This document shows positions 11,842-20,330 of a stretch of 63,722 bases of DNA, piece by piece. This DNA is from Marinoscillum sp. MHG1-6 (lineage in GTDB: Bacteria > Bacteroidota > Bacteroidia > Cytophagales > Cyclobacteriaceae). The first letter of the stretch is position 1. The number at the start of each line of letters is the position of its first letter. The position numbers and the translations under genes were made by a program. The notes under the pieces are model-generated. The model had not been told where the DNA came from. It did no database searches and worked only from the letters and a program-made list of their open reading frames with translations. The DNA lies in NCBI RefSeq assembly GCF_024714475.1, contig NZ_JAMZMI010000007.1:127498-191219 (forward strand), read 5' to 3'.

Positions 11842-12309
11842 TTAATTAATTGGTTCTACAAAAATTTTGTTGGATTCAATCCTAACGATTTTTACAGGTG
11901 TCTCTTCAGTGATGAAACTTCCTTTACTCCTAACCTCCACATCACCTAATTCAAAACGGGCCTTCCCAACAGGCTTAGCTGAAGAGACCATCACGCCTTC
12001 ATCCCCTACATTAAGCTCCACTTTTTGATCTTCATTGGTTCGCCCCGCATTTACTTCTTTGAGCGAAAACTTCTGCCACGCTCCAGATTTAAGTGCATAC
12101 AGGATGATACCAAACCCTATCAATGAAGCTCCGGCCAATACCACACTTCCTGTGGTTTGACCAAAATAATCATATCCTAAATAGATGCCGTAGCCTGAGA
12201 TCAAAAATCCTAGAATCCCCACCACAGTGGTTCCGGGTATGAACACCACCTCCACCACAATGAGGGCAATCCCAAATACTATTAAACCGATGACGGTCAA
12301 CCAGTCCAT
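11842..12309 (-). CDS. NfeD-like membrane protein
   Basis: 155 residues: two or three transmembrane helices (about 5-22, 27-48, 55-72) followed by a soluble OB-fold domain (about 95-155; [20 protein letters not shown]...), the layout of short NfeD1b proteins. NfeD partners the flotillin encoded directly downstream. The ATG overlaps the proS stop codon as TAATG, so translation is probably coupled to the tRNA synthetase. Confidence 0.9.
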   Translation of the reverse strand: MDWLTVIGLIVFGIALIVVEVVFIPGTTVVGILGFLISGYGIYLGYDYFGQTTGSVVLAGASLIGFGIILYALKSGAWQKFSLKEVNAGRTNEDQKVELNVGDEGVMVSSAKPVGKARFELGDVEVRSKGSFITEETPVKIVRIESNKIFVEPIN

Positions 12310-13784
12310 TAGTAAGCTTTAGCAAACAGCACGCGCTGCTTTGAAGGTTTTCCCGAATAAATACATTTACCTTCTTCGGGACTGGAATTTAACGGAATGC
12401 AACGAATTGTTGCTTTGGTTTCTGTTTTAATTTTTTCTTCTGTTTCTGAAGTACCATCCCAGTGTGCATAAATAAACCCAGGCCTGGTCTCCAGAATTTC
12501 CTTAAACTCCTCGTAAGTATCCACCGTATGGGTATTCTCGTTCCTGAAAGTGGCCGCTTTTTCAAAAATGCTTTTCTGCATCACGTCAAGCAACGACCCT
12601 ATATGGTCAACCACAGCATCTCGATTGACAGTTTGCTTTTCTTTGGTATCCCTTCTAGCCACCTCCACGGTACCATTCTCCATATCTCTTGGCCCAATGG
12701 CAATCCTTACAGGAACGCCCTTTAGTTCATATTCTGCAAATTTCCATCCGGGCTTATGGGTGTCGCGATCATCAAATTGCACACTGATGCCTTTCGCTTT
12801 CAATCCGTCTATGATTTCTTTGGCCGCTTCAGAAATATTAGCTAATTCTTCATCACGCTTATAAATCGGCACAATGACCACCTGTGTTGGGGCTAAGTTC
12901 GGCGGAAGCACCAAACCCTGATCATCTGAATGCGCCATAATTAAGGCTCCCATTAAACGTGTGCTCACTCCCCATGAAGTTCCCCAGACAAACTCTTCTT
13001 TTCCTTCCTTCGTTGCAAACTTCACATCAAATGCCTTGGCAAAGTTCTGACCAAGGAAATGAGAGGTCCCGGCCTGCAATGCACGGCCATCCTGCATCAT
13101 TGCTTCAATACAATAGGTCTCTACCGCCCCGGCAAATCTTTCATTTTCCGTTTTTGTTCCCTTGATCACAGGCACAGCCATGAAATTTTCTACAAAGTCA
13201 CCATAGACTTCAAGCATTTGCTCAGTTTCCTTGATAGCTTCATCCTTGGTAGCATGAGCTGTGTGGCCCTCCTGCCAAAGGAATTCTGCTGTTCTGAGAA
13301 ACAGGCGGGTTCTCATCTCCCATCTCACCACGTTTGCCCATTGATTGATCAACAATGGCAAGTCTCTGTAGGACTGGATCCAGTTTTTGTATGAGTCCCA
13401 AATCACCGTTTCAGATGTTGGCCTCACAATCAGCTCCTCTTCCAACTTAGCCTCCGGATCAACCGTCACGCCACCATTTTCTTCGTCATTTTTTAAACGA
13501 TAGTGTGTTACCACTGCACATTCCTTTGCAAAACCCTCTACGTGATCCGCTTCCTTACTAAAAAAGGATTTAGGGATAAAAAGCGGAAAATAGGCGTTCG
13601 AATGCCCCGTATCCTTAAACATTTTATCAAGGGTCTGCTGCATCTTTTCCCATATCGCAAAACCATAGGGTTTTATCACCATACAGCCTCTTACGGGCGA
13701 ATTTTCAGCTAATCCTGCCCGCTTTACCAACTCATTGTACCATAGTGAATAATCTTCCGATCGACTTGGGAGTCCCTTGCTCAT
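12309..13784 (-). CDS. proS: Prolyl-tRNA synthetase, archaeal/eukaryotic type
   Basis: Charges tRNA-Pro with proline. The 491 residues and the lack of an editing insertion place it in the type 3 (archaeal/eukaryotic-like) ProRS group common in Bacteroidota. Visible: class II motif 1 region [18 protein letters not shown], motif 2 [22 protein letters not shown], the proline-site segment [15 protein letters not shown] and an anticodon-binding domain from about 300. The C-terminus ends in KAY; a tyrosine at the end is typical of this type. First gene of a three-gene unit with nfeD and floA; a promoter box lies about 60 nt upstream. Confidence 0.95.
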   Translation of the reverse strand: MSKGLPSRSEDYSLWYNELVKRAGLAENSPVRGCMVIKPYGFAIWEKMQQTLDKMFKDTGHSNAYFPLFIPKSFFSKEADHVEGFAKECAVVTHYRLKNDEENGGVTVDPEAKLEEELIVRPTSETVIWDSYKNWIQSYRDLPLLINQWANVVRWEMRTRLFLRTAEFLWQEGHTAHATKDEAIKETEQMLEVYGDFVENFMAVPVIKGTKTENERFAGAVETYCIEAMMQDGRALQAGTSHFLGQNFAKAFDVKFATKEGKEEFVWGTSWGVSTRLMGALIMAHSDDQGLVLPPNLAPTQVVIVPIYKRDEELANISEAAKEIIDGLKAKGISVQFDDRDTHKPGWKFAEYELKGVPVRIAIGPRDMENGTVEVARRDTKEKQTVNRDAVVDHIGSLLDVMQKSIFEKAATFRNENTHTVDTYEEFKEILETRPGFIYAHWDGTSETEEKIKTETKATIRCIPLNSSPEEGKCIYSGKPSKQRVLFAKAY

Positions 13785-13843
13785 GTTTAAAAATCTTTTT
13801 TGGTATAGTAATTGCTACTTTTATATTAGCCAAAAGCCGGTGG

Positions 13844-13851
13844 CAAATATA
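13844..13851 (-). promoter_or_regulatory. -7 box upstream of proS
   Basis: On the minus strand the sequence reads TATATTTG, an exact TAnnTTTG box of the Bacteroidota housekeeping sigma factor, about 60 nt before the proS ATG. No TTG element is found 17-23 nt upstream, so the match is partial. Confidence 0.45.
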
Positions 13852-13910
13852 ACTTGACTAAGTTGAATCTTTTGACCCGGCAAGATGTAATATCAATAAA
13901 GGAAGATGCC

Positions 13911-15389
13911 ATGAAAGCTATCAAAAAATTATCCCAAGTATTTGTCGGCTCTTTGATGCTATTTGTTGTATTCGGTGCCACTGCACAGGAATATGATGAT
14001 ATGTATTTCAACTCTAACGACAGGCAAAAGATCAAAAGGGCATCTACTGATGAAAAAGATGATGCACAGACTACCTATGAGTCATACACGAACAATAACT
14101 ATTCGGATAATTATTCGGCTCACCAGGTAAACCCTGAATACATCGCCAGATATAAGTCGGGTACCGACGCTTCTTCCTACAATCCTGATGACACACTAGA
14201 ATATTACGAAGATGGCACTCCATCAGCTTCAAATATTTCCTATTCCTACTACCCGGAAGAGTATAGCAATACACAGACAAATAACGACCCTAATGGCACG
14301 ACCATAATCAATAACAACTATTACACTAATGGCTACGCACAAACCAGGTGGAATAATAACTGGGGTTATAATGGTTGGAATGACCCCTACTGGGGCTGGA
14401 ACGACCCTTACTGGGGTTGGAATTCCGGTTTTTCGGTTTCACTTGGTTGGGGGAACCCTTATCGCATGAACTCATGGTGTAATCCATGGGGTTATAACTA
14501 CTATTCTTCATGGTATGATCCCTACTGGGGAGGATGGGGTTGGAATAGCCCGTATTATTCTTACTATGGCTACGGATACAATAACTGGGGAAGATACAAT
14601 TACGCTTACAACAGCGGCTTCTATAACGGGCTTTATTATAGCGGTTATAATGGTGGTTATTATTATGGTGATTCTGGAAATAGCAGAACAGTAGTGCAAG
14701 GAGCAAGATATTCACGTGGTGGAGCCACTACGAACAGGTCAACAAGTACTGCAAATCTGGACAGACCCTCAAGGTCTTCTACGGCAAGCAACAGCACCGC
14801 TGTCTCATCTGCTAATAGTCGGGATTATTCCAGAACTCAAAATGAATACTACAGCAGGTCCAGAACCTCTGTATCATCAACGAGCACTAATCGTAAAACC
14901 TCCTACCGAACTACCAGTTCAGGTTCTACGAGTGAAACGGGCTATACTACCAGACCAAACACTACGCGCAGTTCTGGTAATGGAACGGTAAGAAGTTCAA
15001 GCAATTCTTCTCATAATACGAGTCGATATAAAGGCAACACTGGAAACCAATCTTACAAATCAGGGAATTCCAATTATGGAAGGACCTATAAGGCAAACAG
15101 TAACAGCAATAGAAGCTACAGTAGCGGAAGCTCAAATTCTTCAAACTATAACCGAGGATCATCAAGTTCCGGCTCTTCAAACTACAATAGAGGCTCTTCC
15201 TCAAGTTCGGGTAGCAGTAGCAGCTACAGCCGAGGTTCCTCAGGTGGTGGCAGTAGATCATCCTCTTCGGGATCAAGCTACAGCTCAGGATCAAGAAGTT
15301 CATCCTCCTCAGGAGGAAGAAGCTCCGGTAGCAGTTCAGGAGGTCGTAGCTCAAGTAGCAGTTCTTCATCCAGACGTGGTGGCAGATAA
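13911..15389 (+). CDS. Secreted low-complexity Trp/Tyr/Asn- and Ser/Gly-rich protein
   Basis: 492 residues from the ATG at 13911, which begins a good signal peptide (cleavage likely after ATAQ, about residue 26). Upstream TTG starts give no better leader. Three zones are visible: an acidic N-terminal part; a middle rich in Trp, Tyr, Asn and Gly, with a tandem NDPYWGW repeat near 14380-14420; and a long Ser/Gly/Arg/Thr tail ending in RRGGR. No catalytic motif is seen. Such proteins are often cell-surface or structural, but that is a guess. The next gene, a FadL-like barrel, follows after 30 nt, so the two may be cotranscribed. Confidence 0.82.
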   Translation: MKAIKKLSQVFVGSLMLFVVFGATAQEYDDMYFNSNDRQKIKRASTDEKDDAQTTYESYTNNNYSDNYSAHQVNPEYIARYKSGTDASSYNPDDTLEYYEDGTPSASNISYSYYPEEYSNTQTNNDPNGTTIINNNYYTNGYAQTRWNNNWGYNGWNDPYWGWNDPYWGWNSGFSVSLGWGNPYRMNSWCNPWGYNYYSSWYDPYWGGWGWNSPYYSYYGYGYNNWGRYNYAYNSGFYNGLYYSGYNGGYYYGDSGNSRTVVQGARYSRGGATTNRSTSTANLDRPSRSSTASNSTAVSSANSRDYSRTQNEYYSRSRTSVSSTSTNRKTSYRTTSSGSTSETGYTTRPNTTRSSGNGTVRSSSNSSHNTSRYKGNTGNQSYKSGNSNYGRTYKANSNSNRSYSSGSSNSSNYNRGSSSSGSSNYNRGSSSSSGSSSSYSRGSSGGGSRSSSSGSSYSSGSRSSSSSGGRSSGSSSGGRSSSSSSSSRRGGR

Positions 15390-15419
15390 TCGGGTTATTA
15401 ACTTTTAAGACTTAGGACT

Positions 15420-16937
15420 ATGAAATCGCTTAGTATAATATTAATAGGAGGACTAGCTCTGTTCGGACTAAAAGGTTTTGGTCAACCATACGGTTACTAT
15501 CAAGATGCACTACGCTTCAGTCAGACCAACCCTTTTGGTTCCACAGCACGAATTCAGGCCTTAGGGGGTTCACAAATCGCTCTGGGTGGAGACATCAGCT
15601 CCGCCGGATCAAATCCCGCTGGTTTGGGTTTCTTTAACAGAAGTGTCTTCTCGTTTACCCCAACAGTAACTTTTCACAACTCAGATGGAAACTATGGTGG
15701 TGAAATCATTCCAAGCTACCAGCCCAACTTCAATCTTCCAAATTTTGGAATTGTATTAAACCATACGATCGGTGACATTCCGGAGGATAAGTTCAAGGGA
15801 GGCTCTTTTGCGATTTCTTTTACCCGGATTAATGATTTCAATCAGGTATCCAATTATGGAGGATATAGCCCTCAAAGCTCTATCGTAGATGCCTTTCTAT
15901 CTAACTCAGGCACCATCGCACCTGGAAATCTGTCGGAAATGGAATATGCTGCATATTATACATATTTAACTGACCCGTTTTATGATGGCGGTGGCAACCT
16001 TACGGAATATCAAACATACGTTGGTGTTGAACCTTATCAAACAGAAAAAATCATTACTTCCGGCGGACAGAATCAACTTAATTTTTCCTGGGGAGGCAAC
16101 TACAATGACAAGGTCTATTTTGGAGCGGGACTAGGAGTGCAGACTTTGAACTTCAAAAGAAGCCGATATTATTATGAAGATGATTTCATCTACTATGTGG
16201 ATGGCACCGCTTACGATGATGATCGAATTAATTCACTCTATTTGAGTGATGAATACACCATCAATGGAGCAGGGATCAATGGTACGTTTGGTTTAATCCT
16301 AAGACCAATTTCAGTACTTACGATGGGTATTTCCTATACTACCCCAACTTATTTGGCACTTAGAGACGAGTCCAGTTTTATCATGGATGTTGACTGGAAC
16401 AATTTCGCCTATGATGACAGCACTATATTAGATCAGGAAAGTTATGTGAGCGATATTACTGTAAGTGACTACAACCTGCGCACACCGTCCAAATTAAGTG
16501 TAGGTGCTGCATTCTTTCTTGGAAAGCTTGGGTTTATCACCGGGGACGTCGAGTATGTGGATTATTCTTCTGCGCAATTCCAATCCAATACTCCAGAGTT
16601 AAATATGAATGCGGATAATCAAGAAATTATTAATCTATATAGAAATACGCTGAACTACCGCCTGGGCGCTGAGGTAAGAATGGACATCTTCCGTTTCCGT
16701 GCGGGATATGCTTACACCGCCGATCCGTATCGTGATGCTGAGTTTGATCGGTCAAGACAAAACTTAACATTGGGTGTGGGGATCAGAAAAAAGAATTTCT
16801 ATACCGATCTGGCTGTGGTAAACACCTTGTATAAAGACATCTACTCACCATATTATTTGCCGGATAACAGTCAACCACAGGTGCAGTTCGACAATCAAAA
16901 CACCGCTATATCAGCTACAGTAGGATTTACGTTCTAA
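15420..16937 (+). CDS. Outer-membrane protein, OmpP1/FadL-like beta-barrel
   Basis: 505 residues with a signal peptide (cleavage near GFGQ, residue 22). The N-terminus has the family signature RIQALGGSQIALGGD...SNPAGLGFF, the plug region of FadL/TodX-type hydrophobic-compound channels. The rest alternates aromatic and polar residues and ends in a Phe (TVGFTF), the outer-membrane targeting signal. It probably forms a 14-strand barrel for uptake of hydrophobic molecules; the substrate is unknown. It is followed at 6 nt by a small lipoprotein gene. Confidence 0.86.
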   Translation: MKSLSIILIGGLALFGLKGFGQPYGYYQDALRFSQTNPFGSTARIQALGGSQIALGGDISSAGSNPAGLGFFNRSVFSFTPTVTFHNSDGNYGGEIIPSYQPNFNLPNFGIVLNHTIGDIPEDKFKGGSFAISFTRINDFNQVSNYGGYSPQSSIVDAFLSNSGTIAPGNLSEMEYAAYYTYLTDPFYDGGGNLTEYQTYVGVEPYQTEKIITSGGQNQLNFSWGGNYNDKVYFGAGLGVQTLNFKRSRYYYEDDFIYYVDGTAYDDDRINSLYLSDEYTINGAGINGTFGLILRPISVLTMGISYTTPTYLALRDESSFIMDVDWNNFAYDDSTILDQESYVSDITVSDYNLRTPSKLSVGAAFFLGKLGFITGDVEYVDYSSAQFQSNTPELNMNADNQEIINLYRNTLNYRLGAEVRMDIFRFRAGYAYTADPYRDAEFDRSRQNLTLGVGIRKKNFYTDLAVVNTLYKDIYSPYYLPDNSQPQVQFDNQNTAISATVGFTF

Positions 16938-16943
16938 TCAAAA

Positions 16944-17300
16944 ATGAGACTAGTAGGCCTATTAATTCTCGGGATTGTTTTCTTGAGCTCCTCGTGCAAA
17001 GAAGAGAATGCAGATATTAAAGAGGTTCCTGATTGCATCAACGCGCTCATTGAAGAAATAAAAGCTGAGCCGGTGTGGAATCCTCCAGCTAAGGTTTATC
17101 AGTACCAATTTGAAGGAGAAACTGTTTATTTCGTGCCGCAAAGATGTTGCGACATTCCAGGTACTCTTTACAATGAATCCTGTCAAGCAATCTGCGCCCC
17201 TGACGGAGGATTAACCGGAGGTGGAGATGGCAAATGCCCTAATTTCTTTGACGACAGTACTAACGAAAAATTGATCTGGGAGGATAATCGATCGGAATAA
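16944..17300 (+). CDS. Cys-rich lipoprotein (possibly DUF6970)
   Basis: 118 residues with lipobox SSSC (Cys18). The mature part carries CI near the front, the block PPAKVYQYQFEGETVYFVP, then CCDIPGTLYNESCQAICAPDGGLTGGGDGKCP, giving six cysteines that likely form disulfides outside the cytoplasm. I recall this arrangement from Bacteroidota proteins named DUF6970, but cannot verify it. It starts 6 nt after the outer-membrane barrel gene and probably shares its transcript. Function unknown. Confidence 0.78.
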   Translation: MRLVGLLILGIVFLSSSCKEENADIKEVPDCINALIEEIKAEPVWNPPAKVYQYQFEGETVYFVPQRCCDIPGTLYNESCQAICAPDGGLTGGGDGKCPNFFDDSTNEKLIWEDNRSE

Positions 17301-17304
17301 GACA

Positions 17305-17802
17305 TCAAAACTTTGATGCAATTTCTGCCATGACCTTGTCGGCCTCTCTATGGGCAATCGTGATGTTCGCCTGCTCATAAATCGGACCTCGAACCTCAAG
17401 TAACTTGTCTACCTTTTCGGCTACATTATTTTGAAGTAGCGGTCGATGAGATTTTGCAGACAAGCGCTCGATCAACACAGCGCGTTCCTGGGTTAAGTAG
17501 ATAGTCACCCCGTGAGCATTCATTACCTCAATTCCATCATGAAAGCACGGAGCTCCCCCTCCTGTAGCTAATATGAATCCTTCTTTGTTATTGAACCCAG
17601 AAAGACACCCGGCCTCGACTTCACGAAAGTAATCCTCCCCTTTTGTCTCAAAAATTTCGGTAATCTCACACCCTTCCTTCTCCTCAATGATATGGTCAAG
17701 GTCGTAAAAAGGAAGCCCCGTTTCCTCTGCCAGTATTTTTCCAAAATAAGACTTACCTGTACCTGGAAGTCCAATCAGGTAGATTCTGTTCCGTGATTTC
17801 AA
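17305..17802 (-). CDS. aroK: Shikimate kinase
   Basis: Phosphorylates shikimate at the 3-hydroxyl in the aromatic amino acid pathway. 165 residues, normal length. Walker A GLPGTGKS is at 11-18; the shikimate-binding Asp34/Asp36 (YDLDHII), Arg60 (FREVE) and the GGG loop at 81-83 are present; the lid has KSHRPLL. The only sensible start is TTG at 17802, which overlaps the upstream DoxX-type gene's stop as TTGA. No ATG lies nearby, so translation is likely coupled. Confidence 0.93.
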   Translation of the reverse strand: MKSRNRIYLIGLPGTGKSYFGKILAEETGLPFYDLDHIIEEKEGCEITEIFETKGEDYFREVEAGCLSGFNNKEGFILATGGGAPCFHDGIEVMNAHGVTIYLTQERAVLIERLSAKSHRPLLQNNVAEKVDKLLEVRGPIYEQANITIAHREADKVMAEIASKF

Positions 17803-18887
17803 TTCAATAGCTCTTTGATTTCTGCAATATCAGGCACGTCATTATAATGCCATTTCCCAAGCACCGTACCATTGGACAATAATAGAATAGCAGGATTAGA
17901 TCTGGCCATAGTCTTTAGGACGGTTGCGTCGGCATAGTAGTAAGGCACGGCTAATTGTACCTCATGCCTAAAGGGTTCAAAAATATCGTAACCAGAAGCA
18001 GTCAATACCCAGGGCTTTACATTTCCCAATGATCCAACCAGTTCATTGATCTCATCAAAATGATCCACATTCGCCTTCTCCGCACTATAGATGACAATGA
18101 GCAGCTTGTCGCCAAGCATAAGTTCTTCCGTATACTCGCCCTCATCTGTCCAGACACTCAAATCAGTAATTTTCGGTTGTGCATCCGGATTCACCAGATT
18201 CATAGCCTTGAAAGTATATTCTGATCCTGTCGGGTAGGTCTCCAGAGCATATTCCTTCCCGTCCTTTTCCATAATGTACTCATAAACCAACGGCTCGGAT
18301 GGCTCCATCAGGCTTGGCAGATGGTTCCCTATAGCGTAGGCCCTAAAATCAATGACAGGAAGATGACGGATGCAGTAGATGGCAAACAACACAAAGAACA
18401 ACGTTGCCCCCCCAACTTTCATCCACTGAAACCAGGAAGAAAAATGAGATTGATAGCTACCTCGATTAATAAATATCAAAATGATCAATGCTAGTAAAAT
18501 GATGTCCTTGGTAAATGACTCCCAGGGGGTCAATTTGATCGCATCTCCAAAGCAACCGCAATCTGTCACTTTATTGAAGTAGGCGGAATAAAAGGTCAGA
18601 AAGGTGAAAAACACAATAAGACCAAGAAGCGCCCAGGCAGTGACTCTCATTTGAAAACCCAGGATCAGTGCTACCCCAAGTACAATCTCCAACACACTGA
18701 GCACCACAGAAAGAAATAAGGCAGCAGGTACAAACCATTCAAAAAACGGTGCGAAATCATAGGCAAACACATCAAAATATTCTTCCAGTTTGATGGCCGT
18801 TCCCACCGGGTCATTAACCTTAATCAATCCGGAAAAAATAAATAATGCTCCTACCAGATACCTGGCTGCTTCATAGATGTACTTCAT
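17799..18887 (-). CDS. DoxX-type membrane protein with C-terminal thioredoxin-like domain
   Basis: 362 residues. The first half has a DoxX/MauE-like bundle (helices about 8-24, 50-78, 82-102, 125-142) with a CGCFGD motif (Cys110, Cys112). One more helix at about 157-175 precedes a soluble part of about 180 residues with a thioredoxin-fold look (KLLIVIYSAEKANVDHFDEI...NPAILLLSNGTVLGKW). It matches a Bacteroidota family I recall as BT_3928-like. Role probably linked to redox or respiratory assembly, unproven. It lies 6 nt after the DUF1599 gene and overlaps aroK by 4 nt. Confidence 0.8.
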   Translation of the reverse strand: MKYIYEAARYLVGALFIFSGLIKVNDPVGTAIKLEEYFDVFAYDFAPFFEWFVPAALFLSVVLSVLEIVLGVALILGFQMRVTAWALLGLIVFFTFLTFYSAYFNKVTDCGCFGDAIKLTPWESFTKDIILLALIILIFINRGSYQSHFSSWFQWMKVGGATLFFVLFAIYCIRHLPVIDFRAYAIGNHLPSLMEPSEPLVYEYIMEKDGKEYALETYPTGSEYTFKAMNLVNPDAQPKITDLSVWTDEGEYTEELMLGDKLLIVIYSAEKANVDHFDEINELVGSLGNVKPWVLTASGYDIFEPFRHEVQLAVPYYYADATVLKTMARSNPAILLLSNGTVLGKWHYNDVPDIAEIKELLN

Positions 18888-18893
18888 TGTATG

Positions 18894-19439
18894 TTATTTT
18901 TCCTCGCCGAGTTTAATCAAACAAAAGACTGAATAGTTGATGATATCCTGATAATTGGCATCCACTCCCTCAGATATGAGTGTTTTACCCTGATTGTCTT
19001 CTATTTGTTTCACACGAAAAAGCTTCATAAGAATAATATCCGTCATAGAGCTAACGCGCATATCTCTCCAGGCCTCGCCATAGTCATGATTTTTATTGGT
19101 AAGTAGCTCCAAAGTGTTTTTTGCTGCTTCATCGTACTTTGGCCCAACAAATTCATAAGGCAACTCCATAGGATCCGTATCTGTCAGTTGCATTTGCACC
19201 AGCGCAATCAGGCAATAGTTGATAATACCGTAAAACTCCGATTCGATATTTTCATCAATCTTTTGTGTTCCCTTTTCCTGGATGGACCGGATCCGTTGAG
19301 CCTTAATAAAAATCTGATCTGTCATGGACGGCAATCGGAGCACCCTCCAGGCTGTCCCATAATCTTTCGTCTTTTTCTCAAAAATCTCCTTGCACTGCCC
19401 TACTATCTTTTGGTATTGCTCGATCGTTTCGCTTTTCAA
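18894..19439 (-). CDS. DUF1599 protein with tandem duplicated domain
   Basis: 181 residues built from two copies of one module about 93 residues apart: KDYGTAWRVLRLPSMTD at about 25-41 and HDYGEAWRDMRVSSMTD at about 118-134. Each is followed by a helix with an R(I/V)-IQ or QIE pattern and a YxxIINY segment. This is the DUF1599 family, whose annotation suggests a nucleotide-modification-associated role; actual function is unknown. The start is TTG at 19439; an in-frame stop lies just upstream and no ATG is available. A good -7 box lies 41 nt upstream. First gene of the DUF1599-DoxX-aroK unit. Confidence 0.85.
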   Translation of the reverse strand: MKSETIEQYQKIVGQCKEIFEKKTKDYGTAWRVLRLPSMTDQIFIKAQRIRSIQEKGTQKIDENIESEFYGIINYCLIALVQMQLTDTDPMELPYEFVGPKYDEAAKNTLELLTNKNHDYGEAWRDMRVSSMTDIILMKLFRVKQIEDNQGKTLISEGVDANYQDIINYSVFCLIKLGEEK

Positions 19440-19479
19440 TTTGTGAATTCGTTAATATTGGATCAGATTAATTTTCAAA

Positions 19480-19487
19480 CAAATCTA
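19480..19487 (-). promoter_or_regulatory. -7 box for the DUF1599-DoxX-aroK unit
   Basis: Minus-strand TAGATTTG is an exact TAnnTTTG box. Its predicted start of transcription would give a leader of roughly 30-35 nt before the TTG start at 19439, which supports that start. The best TTG -33 element is only about 15 nt away, slightly short. Confidence 0.5.
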
Positions 19488-19493
19488 ACACAA

Positions 19494-20330
19494 TTGGATA
19501 TTCAAAAAACCATCAATGTTCGAGGTTCTCTGATCGACTTATCCACTCCCAGGATCATGGGTATTATTAACATTACCCCCGACTCCTTTTATCGTGAAAG
19601 CCGAAAATCAGAAATAAAAAGCATCCTGACCCAGGCGGAAAAGATGCTTTCCGAGGGAGCCACCTTTATCGACATCGGTGGATACTCTTCACGACCGGGA
19701 GCCACCGACATACCGACTGAAGAGGAAATTGAAAGAATCGCACACCCCATCTATGAAATCAAACGTGAATTTCCCGAGCTAATCATTTCGGTCGATACCT
19801 TTAGAAGTAACGTTGCGAAGGCTGCCGTAGATCTTGGGGCGGAAATCATCAACGACATCTCGGGAGGTGATCTGGATGAGAAAATGTTCGAAACCACGGC
19901 CAAACTGCAAGTTCCTTATATCATGATGCATATGCGCGGTACACCGCAGACGATGAAGGAACTGACTACTTATGATGATTTGTTAAAAGAAATAGCGGAT
20001 TCCTTCGTTAGGAAAATCAGCACACTTAAAAAACTGGGATTAAAGGATATCATCATTGATCCGGGATTTGGGTTTGCCAAGAGCATCAGTCAAAATTTTG
20101 AACTGCTTGCCCAAATGGATTACTTGCTTCAGGTTGGTCACCCGGTTTTAGCTGGTTTATCTCGAAAATCCATGATTTATAAATCACTGAATATTGATCC
20201 ATCAGAAGCATTGAATGGTACAACTGTATTAAATACAGTAGCTTTGCTTGGAGGTGCATCTATACTCAGGGTTCACGATGTGAAAGAAGCCTCTGAGGCT
20301 ATTCAGCTCATCAAATTATTAAGGGATTGA
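19494..20330 (+). CDS. folP: Dihydropteroate synthase
   Basis: Joins p-aminobenzoate and dihydropterin pyrophosphate to make dihydropteroate, following the pabB-pabC product made elsewhere in the window. About 278 residues. Family blocks are MGIINITPDSFY, DIGGYSSRPGA, ISVDTFRSNVA, IINDISGG, HMRGTPQTM, DPGFGFAKS and AGLSRKSM, covering the pterin and sulfonamide sites. TTG at 19494 (giving MDIQKTINVRG) is the likely start; TTG at 19458 is an alternative, and no ATG is in place. cdaA overlaps the stop as TTGA. Confidence 0.92.
   Translation: MDIQKTINVRGSLIDLSTPRIMGIINITPDSFYRESRKSEIKSILTQAEKMLSEGATFIDIGGYSSRPGATDIPTEEEIERIAHPIYEIKREFPELIISVDTFRSNVAKAAVDLGAEIINDISGGDLDEKMFETTAKLQVPYIMMHMRGTPQTMKELTTYDDLLKEIADSFVRKISTLKKLGLKDIIIDPGFGFAKSISQNFELLAQMDYLLQVGHPVLAGLSRKSMIYKSLNIDPSEALNGTTVLNTVALLGGASILRVHDVKEASEAIQLIKLLRD

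Noticed and set aside
13812-13830. Promoter for the Ser/Gly-rich gene (TTATATTAG)
   Set aside because: It lacks the TTTG part of the box and no better candidate is found.
14326-15369. Open frames on the minus strand and a second plus-strand frame (15076-15408) over the Ser/Gly-rich gene
   Set aside because: They arise from the low-complexity repeats of the real gene; residue content (Cys/Tyr or Ala/Val runs) is the mirror of Ser/Gly codons.
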